From Methylobacterium sp. J-026 (GTDB taxonomy: Bacteria > Pseudomonadota > Alphaproteobacteria > Rhizobiales > Beijerinckiaceae): a stretch of 64,000 bases of DNA. Location of the stretch: positions 49,431 to 113,430 of the forward strand of contig NZ_JAKSYC010000284.1 of assembly GCF_022829585.1 (NCBI RefSeq), in the 5' to 3' direction. Both the position numbers and the translations under genes were made by a program. The notes beneath the pieces were generated by a model. That model was not told where the DNA came from. It saw only the letters and a program-made list of their open reading frames with translations, and made no database searches. This document shows, one piece after another, positions 16,690 to 26,689 of the stretch. The stretch's first letter is position 1, and the number at the start of each line of letters is the position of its first letter.

Positions 16690-17253
16690 ATGGCCAAGAA
16701 GCCCAAGAAGGCCTCCGCCGAGGAGGGCGAGGCCGGCGCCGAAGCCGCCCCGAAGGGCAAGAAGAAGCTCATGATCATCGTCGCCGCCGCCGCGGTCCTG
16801 ATCCTGGGCGGCGGGGGGGCCTTCCTGATGATGGGGCATGGCGGTGGCCACGACGACGGCAAGGAGGTCGCCGAGGGCGGACATGGGGGCGGGCACGGGG
16901 GCGGCCACGGCGGGGACGCCGCCGGTCCCGACGGCAAGAAGCCGGTGGTGTTCGTCGAGGTGCGCGAGATGGTGCTGAACCTCAGCCCCGACCTGCCGCA
17001 GGACAAGGTCAAGTACGCCAAGGTGCGGCTCGCCCTCGAACTGAAGGACGCCAAGGTCGAGGAGGAGGTGAAGCCGCTGATGCCGCGGGTCGAGGACGCG
17101 CTGCAGGTCTACATGCGCGAATTGCGCGCGAGCGACCTAACCGGCTCGGTGGGCCTGTTCCGGCTGCGCGAGGAACTGCTGCGCCGCGTCAACGTCGCGC
17201 TCTACCCCGCCAAGGTCGAGGCGGTGCTGTTCAAGGACGTGATCGTCCAGTGA
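16690..17253 (+). CDS. fliL: Flagellar stator/basal-body protein FliL
   Basis: FliL surrounds the stator units and supports torque. The 187-residue protein has a Lys-rich cytoplasmic start (MAKKPKKAS), one membrane helix (about 28-50), a long Gly/His-rich periplasmic linker (about 50-82) and the C-terminal stomatin-like FliL domain (FVEVREMVLNLSPDLPQDK onward). The linker with repeated HGGG units is longer than usual. The ATG at 16690 is chosen over 16630 because the family starts just before the Lys-rich tail. It leads the rightward arm fliL-fliM-DUF6468-motE. Confidence 0.95.
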   Translation: MAKKPKKASAEEGEAGAEAAPKGKKKLMIIVAAAAVLILGGGGAFLMMGHGGGHDDGKEVAEGGHGGGHGGGHGGDAAGPDGKKPVVFVEVREMVLNLSPDLPQDKVKYAKVRLALELKDAKVEEEVKPLMPRVEDALQVYMRELRASDLTGSVGLFRLREELLRRVNVALYPAKVEAVLFKDVIVQ

Positions 17254-17317
17254 TGCGGCCGGAGATTCTTCCCGTCATCGGCGCGGCACACGGCCGGGGC
17301 CCGAGCGAGCAGGCCTG

Positions 17318-18532
17318 ATGGAACCCGAGGACGCACTCCCCGAGGACGACTGGTCCGCCGCCCTGCTGGAGCAGGGGGCCGAGGGCGGTGACTCGTCGCT
17401 CGCCGAGGAATGGGGCGCGGCGCTCGCCGAACAGGGCACGACGCGCAGCGCAGGGGACGTCGCCGCCGAATGGGCGACGATGATCGAGGACGGGGAGAGC
17501 GACAACCTCCCCGAACTCGCCGGCAACGACCGGGTGCTGAACCAGGACGAGATCGACGGCGTCCTCGGCTTCTCGATGCGCGAACTCTCGGCCTCCGGGG
17601 CCGGGGGCGTGCAGGCCATCGTCGATTCGGGCGTCGTTCAGTACGAACGCCTGCCGATGCTGGAGATCGTCTTCGACCGGATGATCCGGTTGTTGTCGAC
17701 CTCCCTGCGCAACCTGTTCCAGGACAACGTCGAGGTGACGCTCGACAACATCACCTCCGTGCGGTTCGGCGACTACCTCAACGCGATCCCGCTGCCGACG
17801 CTGCTCGGCGTGTTCCGGGCCGAGCAATGGGAGAATTCCGGCCTCGTCACGGTCGATTCCAACCTCGCCTACGCGACCTTCGACCTGCTGCTCGGCGGCA
17901 AGCGCGGCGGCACGTCGAGCCGACTCGACGGCAGGCCGTTCACCGCGATCGAGATGACGCTGGTCCGTCGCCTCGTGGAGATCGTGCTGGGTGACCTGGA
18001 ATTGTCGTTCCAGCCGCTCTCGCCCGTGACCTTCGGCATCGACCGGATCGAGACCAATCCGCGCTTCGCCACCATCACCCGGCCCGGCAACGCCGCGATC
18101 CTGATCAGCCTGCGCCTCGACGTCGACGGGCGCGGCGGCATGCTGCAGATCCTGTTTCCCTACGCGACGATCGAGCCGATCCGCGAACTCCTCACCCAGA
18201 GCTTCATGGGCGAGAAGCTCGGCCGCGACCATGTCTGGGAAGGCCACCTCGCCACCGAGATCTGGCAGGCCGACGTGACCATGCAGGCGGTGCTGCACGA
18301 GATGATGCTGCCGCTCAAGCAGGTCATGGGCCTCAAGGTCGGCGACACGCTGATGTTCGAGGCCAAACCCTCCGATCTCATCACCGTGCGCTGCGGCGAC
18401 TGGGCGCTGACCCAGGGCCGGATGGGCCGCGTCGACGGCCACATCGCCGTGCAGGTCACCCGGCCCCTGCGCCGCTCGCGCACGACGATCCAGGCCTACG
18501 AGGCCTCCATGAACAATCGCTCGGACAATTGA
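17318..18532 (+). CDS. fliM: Flagellar motor switch protein FliM, N-terminally extended
   Basis: FliM is the C-ring subunit that binds CheY-P and switches rotation. The 404-residue protein has the CheC-like middle domain (from about residue 100) and the SpoA C-terminal domain (from about 310, VTMQAVLHEMMLPL). The CheY-binding motif, usually at residues 1-15, is here at 75-85 (LNQDEIDGVLGF). The first 70 residues are an acidic extension with three repeats of about 20 residues: Trp12, Trp32 and Trp52 each followed by an A-L/I-EQG-like stretch. Usual FliM length is about 330-340. It follows fliL by 64 bp. Confidence 0.96.
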   Translation: MEPEDALPEDDWSAALLEQGAEGGDSSLAEEWGAALAEQGTTRSAGDVAAEWATMIEDGESDNLPELAGNDRVLNQDEIDGVLGFSMRELSASGAGGVQAIVDSGVVQYERLPMLEIVFDRMIRLLSTSLRNLFQDNVEVTLDNITSVRFGDYLNAIPLPTLLGVFRAEQWENSGLVTVDSNLAYATFDLLLGGKRGGTSSRLDGRPFTAIEMTLVRRLVEIVLGDLELSFQPLSPVTFGIDRIETNPRFATITRPGNAAILISLRLDVDGRGGMLQILFPYATIEPIRELLTQSFMGEKLGRDHVWEGHLATEIWQADVTMQAVLHEMMLPLKQVMGLKVGDTLMFEAKPSDLITVRCGDWALTQGRMGRVDGHIAVQVTRPLRRSRTTIQAYEASMNNRSDN

Positions 18533-18652
18533 AGCCGCGTCCCGTCAGATGGTCGCCGGCTTTCGGAAAAACACGATGCCGATCAACAAGCTAGCCCAGC
18601 GTCCAGGGTCCGGTGCCCCGGACGTTGGGCGAGGATCGATGAGGGTCCCATC

Positions 18653-19159
18653 ATGAGTCTCTTCGTCACCCTCGCCACCGACATCCTGGTGGCGGTCCTC
18701 CTGGCGGCGACCATCGTCACATCCCTGCGGCTCTCGCGCCGGATCGGTCAGCTCAAGGGCGACGAGGGCGCCCTCCGACAGACGATCGGCGACCTGATGG
18801 TGGCGACCGGCACCGCCGAGCGCGCCATCGCGGGCCTGCGCGCCGCGATCGACGAGGCCGACCGCACCCTCAATGCCCGCCTGGAGGCCGCCGCGGCCCG
18901 CACCGTCGAGCTGTCGCAGCAGGTCGAGGCCGGGGAGGCCGTGGTCGCGCGGATCGGAGCGATCGTGGCGCAGATGCGCGCCGTGCCGGCCCGACCGGAA
19001 CCGGCGCCCGCCGCGCCGGCGGCCCCCGAGCCGGCGATGCCGACGCCGCGCCGTGCCGAACCCGCGAGCCCGAACGGCGAGCGCCTCGGCGCCGCGGCCG
19101 CAGCAGCCCTCGCCATGAGCGAGCGCGCGCTGGCCCGCGTCCGGGCGCGCGCCGCGTGA
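18653..19159 (+). CDS. DUF6468 flagellar-associated membrane protein
   Basis: A 168-residue protein with one N-terminal membrane helix (about 7-25), a coiled-coil segment (about 30-100) and a Pro/Ala-rich tail. DUF6468 proteins stand next to fliM and motE in alphaproteobacteria; their role is not established, but placement suggests a stator-associated or scaffold role. The motE start (GTG) overlaps its stop (GTGA), so the two are translationally coupled. Confidence 0.82.
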   Translation: MSLFVTLATDILVAVLLAATIVTSLRLSRRIGQLKGDEGALRQTIGDLMVATGTAERAIAGLRAAIDEADRTLNARLEAAAARTVELSQQVEAGEAVVARIGAIVAQMRAVPARPEPAPAAPAAPEPAMPTPRRAEPASPNGERLGAAAAAALAMSERALARVRARAA

Positions 19160-20007
19160 CCGGGGTCAAGGCTCCGAAGATCCCGCCGCCGAAGCCGGAT
19201 CCCGAGGCGAAGATACGCCGCGCCGGCACGGCGCTCCGACGCTCCCGCCCGAAGACCGTGCGGCCGGTGCGGCTGCGCCTCATCGATGCCGTGGCCCTCG
19301 CGGCGGGCGGGCTCCTCGTCCTGAAGCTCCTCAGCCTGCTTCAGGCCGGCCTGCCGGAGAGCGGTCTCCTGCCGGATTATGGACGGGCGGTGGCCCGGGC
19401 CCGCACCGGTTTCGACGTGTCCGATCCCGTCACCACCGGATCGGTCGGCACCAAGGCGGAACCCGCCGAGCCCGAGAAGGCGCCGGAACCGCCCCCGGCC
19501 CAGCCGGCCGCCGCCGCGGCTTCGGCTTCCCCCACCGAGCGCGCGATCCTGGAGAAGCTCGGCGCCCGGCGCGACGCCCTGCGCCAGAAGAGCGACGAAT
19601 TGGAGCTGCGCGAGAAGATGCTGGGCGAGGCCGAGCGGAAGCTTGAGACCGGGCTCGGCGATCTCAAGAAGGCCGAGGACAAGGTCGACGCGGTGGCCAA
19701 GGCCAAGGAGGATTCCGAGAAGCAGGGCCTCAAGAACATCGTCACGATGTACGAAGCGATGAAGCCCAAGGATGCCGCCCGGGTGTTCGACCGGCTCGGC
19801 CACGAGGTGCTGGTCCCGATCGTTCTGGCCATGAACCCGCGCAAGATGGCCGAGGTTCTGGCGGTGATGCAGCCGGAGACCGCCGAACGCCTGACCGTGG
19901 CGCTCGCCAACCGCGCCCGGGGCGGTGCCGGGACGCAGGTCCAGGCCGGCGCGGGCCTGCCGGCGAGCGAGCTTCCGGCGATCGATCCCGGGCCGCCGGC
20001 GCGGTAG
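19156..20007 (+). CDS. motE: MotE-like flagellar protein with MgtE_N-type domain
   Basis: A 283-residue protein with a cytoplasmic basic N-terminus, one membrane helix (about 42-60), a Pro/Ala-rich linker (about 95-125), a coiled coil (about 130-195) and a MgtE N-terminal-like domain (about 195-260, with KDAARVFDRLGHEVLVPIV). In rhizobia MotE is a periplasmic chaperone for MotC. The GTG at 19156 overlaps the previous stop. A GC hairpin (20024-20042) after the stop may end the operon. Function is inferred from position and domain. Confidence 0.85.
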   Translation: MTGVKAPKIPPPKPDPEAKIRRAGTALRRSRPKTVRPVRLRLIDAVALAAGGLLVLKLLSLLQAGLPESGLLPDYGRAVARARTGFDVSDPVTTGSVGTKAEPAEPEKAPEPPPAQPAAAAASASPTERAILEKLGARRDALRQKSDELELREKMLGEAERKLETGLGDLKKAEDKVDAVAKAKEDSEKQGLKNIVTMYEAMKPKDAARVFDRLGHEVLVPIVLAMNPRKMAEVLAVMQPETAERLTVALANRARGGAGTQVQAGAGLPASELPAIDPGPPAR

Positions 20008-20023
20008 CGCAGCCCCCCGGCTT

Positions 20024-20042
20024 GCCGCGCGTCTGGCGCGGC
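20024..20042. terminator. GC hairpin after motE, possible terminator
   Basis: Arms GCCGCGC (20024-20030) and GCGCGGC (20036-20042) enclose a 5-nt loop, 16 bp after the motE stop. No T tract follows, so it is a stem-loop in a terminator position only. Confidence 0.45.
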
Positions 20043-20145
20043 GCGACGGCGCTATGATTTATGGTGCGGGCTCGGACGCCCGGTGTAGGATCCCGCCCAA
20101 CAGAACGCCGTCGCGCCCCGCGCGGCGCGCCCCGGGAGCAACCGC

Positions 20146-20745
20146 ATGTCCGATCTGGCGACCCTCCGCGGCCTCTCCGGCCTCAGCCCGGAGCCGGCCC
20201 CGCTCGCGGGCTCGGCACTCGTCATGATCGACTTGCAGCAGACCTATCGCGAGGGGGTCATGCGGCTCGACGGCGTCGAGAGCGCCCTCCGCGAGGCGGC
20301 GGATCTCCTGCGGCGTGCGCGGGCGGCCGGCATCCCGATCCTGCACGTGCGACACGATGCCGGGCCCGGTTCGCCCTACGACGTGACCGCTCCGATCGGC
20401 CAGATCAGTCCGGAAGTGTCCCCGCAGGGCAGCGAGCCGGTGATCACCAAGGCCTATCCGAATTCCTTCGTCGGCACCGACCTCCAGGCTCGGCTCGAGG
20501 CGACGGGCGTTAGGGACGTCGTGCTGGCGGGCTTCATGACGCATATGTGCGTGAATTCCACCGCCCGCGGCGCCTTCACGCTCGGCTTCCGCCCGACCGT
20601 GGTGGCCGCCGCCACCGCCACGCGCGAGCTGCCCGGCCCGGACGGCAGCGCGGTGCCCGCCGCCCAGCTCCAGGCTGCGAGCCTCGCCGCGCTGGGCGAC
20701 CTGTTCGCCGTGGTGGCGCGCCGGCAGGCCGACATCCCGGACTGA
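20146..20745 (+). CDS. Isochorismatase-fold cysteine hydrolase
   Basis: A 199-residue cysteine hydrolase. The Asp-Lys-Cys triad is visible: Asp in MIDLQQTY, Lys in VITKAYPNSF and Cys in HMCVNST. The family includes isochorismatases, nicotinamidases and other amidases; nothing here fixes the substrate. It follows the flagellar operon by 138 bp and is convergent with the LRR kinase gene. Confidence 0.92.
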   Translation: MSDLATLRGLSGLSPEPAPLAGSALVMIDLQQTYREGVMRLDGVESALREAADLLRRARAAGIPILHVRHDAGPGSPYDVTAPIGQISPEVSPQGSEPVITKAYPNSFVGTDLQARLEATGVRDVVLAGFMTHMCVNSTARGAFTLGFRPTVVAAATATRELPGPDGSAVPAAQLQAASLAALGDLFAVVARRQADIPD

Positions 20746-20781
20746 GCCGCGCGCGCGAATCCCGGGCGAGACGCGCCCCCG

Positions 20782-22074
20782 CTAGGCTGAGGCGGATAGC
20801 CGTCGCAGCGTGGCGGCCACCTCCGCCGGTCCGGGACGCCGGGCCGGGTCTGCGTGCAGGCAGACCTGTTCCAGGGACCGCAGGTCCGCCGGGGGCTGAA
20901 CGCAACGGTCGAGGAGTTCGCCGAGCAGGATCCCCAAGGCCCGCACCTCGATCCGTCCGAGCGCCGCCTCGCCCTCCCCCGCCGGCAGCGCCGAGGCGGC
21001 CCCGAAGTCGCTGAGCACGGCCGCACCGGTCCCGGCGTCCCACAGCGTGTTGTGGGCGTAGACGTCGCCATGGAGCAGGCCGCGCCCGTGCAGGTGGGCC
21101 ACCGCCTCGGCCACGGATTGTGCGATCCGCAGGACCCGCTCCCGATCGAGCCGCAGATCCGGATCGTAGACGTCGCGGCTGCAGCTTGCGAGGCTCGGCG
21201 GTCCGGCGAGGACGCGCCAATGCGGCGGCAGCAGCCGGAGCAGCAGACCCTGGGTGCCGTCGGGATGGCCTTCGAGCCGGCCGAGGGCGCCTGTGAGGGC
21301 CGGATGCGTACCGGCTGCCAGGCAGGCTTCCATCTCGCGCTCGGGCAGGCCGTCGCTGGTCATCGCCCCCTTGAACAGCTTCAGCGCCACGGGCTTCCCG
21401 CGCCACGATGCGCGATGGACCCGGCCCGAGGCCCCCTCCCCCAGGAGATCGCCGACCGCCACCTCCCCCCAGGGCACGCGCGCGGCCGCCGCTGGCTCCG
21501 TCGCCGGCTCGGCGGGATTGCCCGCATAGGCGATCCAGGCTAGGCGCGGCAGCCGGGTGAGCCATGGCGGCAGGGCGTCGAGCCGGTTGCAGGATAGGCG
21601 GATCAGCTCCAGATTGTCCGCGGCCGCGAGGCCTTCGGGCAGATGCGCGAGCCGGTTGCCCGCCAGCATCAGCTTCTGCAGGTGCGGACGGGCGCCGATT
21701 GCGTCAGGAAGAGTCCCGATCCGGTTGTCGGTAAGCGTGAGCCAGCGCAGATCGCGCGGCAGCGACTCCGCCGGCACCTCCCCGATGCCGCAGCCGCGGA
21801 AGCCGAGCTGGCTCAGCGTCGGGCAGTCGCCCAGGACCGGCGGCAGGCGCGGGAACGGGTTGCCGGAGGCGAACAGCACCCGCAGGCGGTGCAGGCGGCC
21901 GAGATCGGCGGGCAGGTCGGTCAGGCTGCCCCTGCCGAGGTCCAGCACTTCCAGCGTGTCGGCCAGCGCGAAGACCTCCCGCGAGACTTCCGTGAGCCCG
22001 TCGGGCAGCCGCAATTCGCGGGCGCCGCCAAGCTCACCGCGCCGCAGGGCCGCAAGCGTTTCGGTCCGGTCCAA
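20782..22074 (-). CDS. Leucine-rich-repeat protein kinase
   Basis: A 430-residue protein with 6-7 LRR units (about 20-185) and a C-terminal Ser/Thr-type kinase domain (about 205-430). The glycine loop GEGASGRV (212-219), the VALKLF lysine (Lys232), the catalytic loop HGDVYAHN (335-342; HGD instead of HRD) and the DFG motif (356-358) are all present, so it may be active, though the RD-Arg is Gly. No signal or membrane helix is visible. It starts with TTG at 22074, the only start after the DUF1192 stop in the same frame (TGA-GGG-TTG). Function is unknown. Confidence 0.85.
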   Translation of the reverse strand: MDRTETLAALRRGELGGARELRLPDGLTEVSREVFALADTLEVLDLGRGSLTDLPADLGRLHRLRVLFASGNPFPRLPPVLGDCPTLSQLGFRGCGIGEVPAESLPRDLRWLTLTDNRIGTLPDAIGARPHLQKLMLAGNRLAHLPEGLAAADNLELIRLSCNRLDALPPWLTRLPRLAWIAYAGNPAEPATEPAAAARVPWGEVAVGDLLGEGASGRVHRASWRGKPVALKLFKGAMTSDGLPEREMEACLAAGTHPALTGALGRLEGHPDGTQGLLLRLLPPHWRVLAGPPSLASCSRDVYDPDLRLDRERVLRIAQSVAEAVAHLHGRGLLHGDVYAHNTLWDAGTGAAVLSDFGAASALPAGEGEAALGRIEVRALGILLGELLDRCVQPPADLRSLEQVCLHADPARRPGPAEVAATLRRLSASA

Positions 22075-22077
22075 CCC

Positions 22078-22269
22078 TCAGCCCCGCTTGAAGAAGGCGT
22101 CGGCCGCCCCCTGCGCCGCCTGCTTGGCCGCCCGCGCCGCCTCGATCCGGGCGATCTCGGCCCGCAGCAGCGCGATGCGCGCGTCGAGGTCAGAGAGCGA
22201 CAGCGTGTCGAGGGGCTGCCCGATCTCGTGGACCGCGGCCTTGCGCGGCCGTTCGTCGTCGTCCCGCAC
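22078..22269 (-). CDS. DUF1192 family protein
   Basis: A 63-residue protein of the DUF1192 family, with LSLSDLDARIALLRAEIARIEA forming a coiled coil. Such small proteins are common in alphaproteobacteria, function unknown. It lies 10 bp after deoB and its TGA is followed two codons later by the in-frame TTG start of the LRR kinase. Confidence 0.85.
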   Translation of the reverse strand: MRDDDERPRKAAVHEIGQPLDTLSLSDLDARIALLRAEIARIEAARAAKQAAQGAADAFFKRG

Positions 22270-22279
22270 GTCGTCCTCC

Positions 22280-23500
<1,221 letters not shown>

Positions 23501-23502
23501 GG

Positions 23503-25140
23503 TCAGACGGGCTCCAGCTCGGTCGGCGCGTCGCTGTCGAGGGCGAAGGCGGCCTTGAACAGGGCGCGCGTATAGGCGGTCCGCGGATCGGCGAAGATCG
23601 TCTCGGCGGGGCCTTCCTCGACCACGCGGCCGTTCTGCATGACCATCACGTAGTTGGCGAGCGCCCGCACGACCTTCAGGTCGTGGCTGATGAACAGGTA
23701 GGCCAGCCCGCGCTCCCGCTGCAGGTCGCGCAGCAGGGTCACGATCTGGGCCTGGACCGAGCGGTCCAGCGCCGAGGTCGGCTCGTCGAGCACCACGAAG
23801 CGGGGGTTCAGCACGATGGCCCGGGCGATGGCGATGCGCTGGCGCTGTCCGCCGGAGAATTCGTGCGGGTAGCGATCCATGGCGGCCGGGTCCAGGCCGA
23901 CATCGGCCAGCGCCTTCGAGACGACCGCCCGGCGCTCGGCCCGGCCGCGCACGGCGCCCTGCACCACCAGGCCCTCGGCGACGATATCAGCCACGGACAT
24001 GCGCGGCGATAGCGAGCCGTAGGGGTCCTGGAAGACGACCTGCATGTCCCGCCGCAGGGGCCGCATCTGCGCCACCGTGAAACCATCGATCGTGCGGCCC
24101 AGGAACACGATCGGCCCCTCCGAGGCCGTCAGCCGCAGCAGGGCGAGACCCAGCGTGGTCTTGCCCGAGCCGGATTCGCCGACGACGCCCACGGTCTCGC
24201 CGGCGCGGACCTTCAGCGAGACCCCGTCCACCGCCTTGACGTGGCCGGTGACCCGCCGGAGCAGGCCGGTCTTCAGGGGGAACCAGACCTTGAGCGGCCC
24301 GGCCTCGAGCAGGTTTGCGGCATCGGCCGGGACCGGGTTGGCGCGGCCCTTCGGCTCCGAGGCGATCAGGCGCCTCGTGTAGTCGTGCTGCGGGTCGGCG
24401 AAGACCGCCTTCGTCGCCCCCGCCTCCACGATCCGGCCCTTCAGCATCACGCAGACCCGGTCGGCGATCCGCTCGACGATGCCGAGATCGTGGGTGATGA
24501 ACAGCATCGCCATGCCGAGGCGCTTCTGCAGGTCGGCAAGGAGCGCCAGAATCTGCGCCTGGACCGTGACGTCGAGGGCGGTGGTCGGCTCGTCGGCGAC
24601 GAGCAGGTCCGGCTCGCAGGCGAGCGCCATGGCGATCATCACCCGCTGGCGCTGGCCGCCGGAGAGTTCGTGCGGGTAGGCACCGATGCGGCGCTCCGCG
24701 TCGCGCAGGCCCACGAGGTCCAGCAGTTCGAGGATGCGCCGGCGGGCGGCGCGCCCCGTCAGGCCGCGGTGGAGCCCCAGAACCTCGCCGATCTGCCGCT
24801 CGATCGTGTGGAGCGGATTCAGCGACGTCATGGGTTCCTGGAACACCATGGTGATGTCGGCGCCGCGGACGTCGCGCATCGCGCGTTCCGGGAGGGTCGC
24901 GAGGTCGCGGCCCTTGAACAGGATCCGGCCCTCCTGGCGCGCCGCCCCGTCGAGGAGCCGCAGGATCGCGAGCGCCGTCACGGACTTGCCGGAGCCCGAT
25001 TCGCCGACCAGCGCCACGGTCTCGCCGCGCCGGATGGTGAAGTCGATCCCGTCGACCGCCGCCGTCTCGCCCGCGCGGGACCGGAAGGCGACGGACAGGT
25101 TCTCGACGGCCAGCAGCGGCTGGGATTCATCCAACGTCAT
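23503..25140 (-). CDS. Dipeptide/microcin C-type ABC transporter ATPase (YejF-like, dual)
   Basis: A 545-residue protein with two fused ABC ATPase cassettes (about 10-260 and 290-535). Each has Walker A GESGSGKS or GESGSGKT, signature LSGGQRQRV or FSGGQRQRI, and Walker B. This is the layout of YejF, the ATPase of peptide importers. The matching binding protein and permeases are not in the window. The frame is open to 27045, but the ATG at 25140 is the start, since upstream residues are the antisense of the CoA transferase. Confidence 0.93.
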   Translation of the reverse strand: MTLDESQPLLAVENLSVAFRSRAGETAAVDGIDFTIRRGETVALVGESGSGKSVTALAILRLLDGAARQEGRILFKGRDLATLPERAMRDVRGADITMVFQEPMTSLNPLHTIERQIGEVLGLHRGLTGRAARRRILELLDLVGLRDAERRIGAYPHELSGGQRQRVMIAMALACEPDLLVADEPTTALDVTVQAQILALLADLQKRLGMAMLFITHDLGIVERIADRVCVMLKGRIVEAGATKAVFADPQHDYTRRLIASEPKGRANPVPADAANLLEAGPLKVWFPLKTGLLRRVTGHVKAVDGVSLKVRAGETVGVVGESGSGKTTLGLALLRLTASEGPIVFLGRTIDGFTVAQMRPLRRDMQVVFQDPYGSLSPRMSVADIVAEGLVVQGAVRGRAERRAVVSKALADVGLDPAAMDRYPHEFSGGQRQRIAIARAIVLNPRFVVLDEPTSALDRSVQAQIVTLLRDLQRERGLAYLFISHDLKVVRALANYVMVMQNGRVVEEGPAETIFADPRTAYTRALFKAAFALDSDAPTELEPV

Positions 25141-25233
25141 GCCGCTCCTTATAGCGCGCGGGGCCAATGACCCTAGTCTATCTTGCTGCGACGATGGTCC
25201 GCCCGGACGCGGCGGATCGGACGGGAGATCGCG

Positions 25234-26658
25234 ATGACGGCCGGATCCCACGCCTTCGCCGCCCGGATCTGGCAGGCCCTCGACGGGCCGACCGGCGCCC
25301 TCGACCGCCTGCACGTCACCGGGATGGGCGCCCTGCCCTCGGCCTTCGCGGTGAGCGACCTCGCGGCGGGCTCGGTCGCGGCGGCCGCGCTGGCGCTCGC
25401 CGAGGTCGCGGAACTGACGGGGCCGGTGACCGTGGACCGGCGGCTCGCCTCGTTCTGGTTCGCGACGTCGCTGCGGCCGGAAGGCTGGCGCGTGCCGGCG
25501 CCCTGGGACCCGGTGGCGGGCGACTACGGGACGCGGGACGGCTGGATCCGGCTCCACACCAACGCGCCGCATCACCGGGCGGCGGCCGAACGGGTGCTCG
25601 GCGCCCAGGCGGATCGCGCCGGCATGGCGCGGGCGGTGGCCAACTGGGACACGGGCACCCTGGAGGCCGCGATCCTGGCCGAGGGTGGCTGCGCCGCCGA
25701 GATGCGCGGGCTCGACGCCTGGGCCGCGCACCCGCAGGGCCGTGCGGTGGCGGCCGAACCTCTGGTGGCGCTGGCGCCGTGTGGCGGCCGGCCGACGAAT
25801 GCGGCGGCATCGGGCTGGGCGCCCCGGCCGGGGCGCCCGCTGGCCGGCCTGCGCGTGCTCGACCTGACGCGGGTGCTGGCCGGGCCGGTGGCGACGCGCT
25901 TTCTCGCGGGCTTCGGGGCCGATGTGCTGCGCATCGACCCGCCCGACTGGACCGAGGCCGCCATCGAGCCGGAGGTGACCCCCGGCAAGACCTGCGCCCG
26001 CCTTGACCTGCGCCGCGACGCCGACCGGGCCATCTTCGACGCCCTGCTCGCCGGGGCGGACGTGCTGGTCCACGGCTACCGGCCCGGCGCGCTGGACGGG
26101 CTCGGCTACGGGATCCGCACCCGGTCGGACCTGGCGCCGGGCCTCGTTGAGGTCTGCCTCGACGCCTATGGCTGGACCGGCCCCTGGGCCGGACGGCGCG
26201 GCTTCGACAGTCTCGTCCAGATGAGCACCGGGATCGCGCAGGCCGGGCAGGATTGGCGCGGGGCCGACGCTCCGGTGCCGCTCCCGGTCCAGGCCCTCGA
26301 TCACGCCACCGGCTACATGATGGCGGCGGCCGTGCTTCGGCTGCTGAGCCGTCGCCTGTCGGACGGCACCGGCGGCCGGGCGCAACTCTCCCTCGCCCGC
26401 ACGGCCGCCTGCCTGATCGAGGCAGGTGCGGCTCCGCCCGAACCGGCCTTCGCGGCCGAGACCGCGGAGGATCTGGCGCCGGACTTCGAGGCAACGGCTT
26501 GGGGCCCGGCGCGGCGCCTGCGGCCGCCGGTTTCCGTCGTTGACGCCCCGATGCGCTGCGAGCGGCCGGCGCGTCGTCTGGGGGAGGATGCACCGGCCTG
26601 GGCGACCGATGAGCACGGTGCCGTGATCGGCCGCGCCCCACCCTTTCCGATGGATTGA
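25234..26658 (+). CDS. Class III (CaiB/BaiF-type) CoA transferase, unusual N-terminus
   Basis: A 474-residue protein. Residues 200-474 look like the N-terminal half of a class III CoA transferase: LAGLRVLDLTRVLAGPVATRFLAGFGAD, then the block GFDSLVQMSTG whose Asp fits the catalytic Asp169 of formyl-CoA transferase. Residues 1-200 resemble the later part of such enzymes (YGTRDGWIRLHTN), giving a rearranged order. Acyl substrate unknown. The ATG at 25234 follows GGGAGATC. It is divergent from the ABC ATPase, 93 bp apart. Confidence 0.85.
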   Translation: MTAGSHAFAARIWQALDGPTGALDRLHVTGMGALPSAFAVSDLAAGSVAAAALALAEVAELTGPVTVDRRLASFWFATSLRPEGWRVPAPWDPVAGDYGTRDGWIRLHTNAPHHRAAAERVLGAQADRAGMARAVANWDTGTLEAAILAEGGCAAEMRGLDAWAAHPQGRAVAAEPLVALAPCGGRPTNAAASGWAPRPGRPLAGLRVLDLTRVLAGPVATRFLAGFGADVLRIDPPDWTEAAIEPEVTPGKTCARLDLRRDADRAIFDALLAGADVLVHGYRPGALDGLGYGIRTRSDLAPGLVEVCLDAYGWTGPWAGRRGFDSLVQMSTGIAQAGQDWRGADAPVPLPVQALDHATGYMMAAAVLRLLSRRLSDGTGGRAQLSLARTAACLIEAGAAPPEPAFAAETAEDLAPDFEATAWGPARRLRPPVSVVDAPMRCERPARRLGEDAPAWATDEHGAVIGRAPPFPMD

Positions 26659-26689
26659 TCCGCAACCGGAGGTCGCTACAAGCGCCGAT

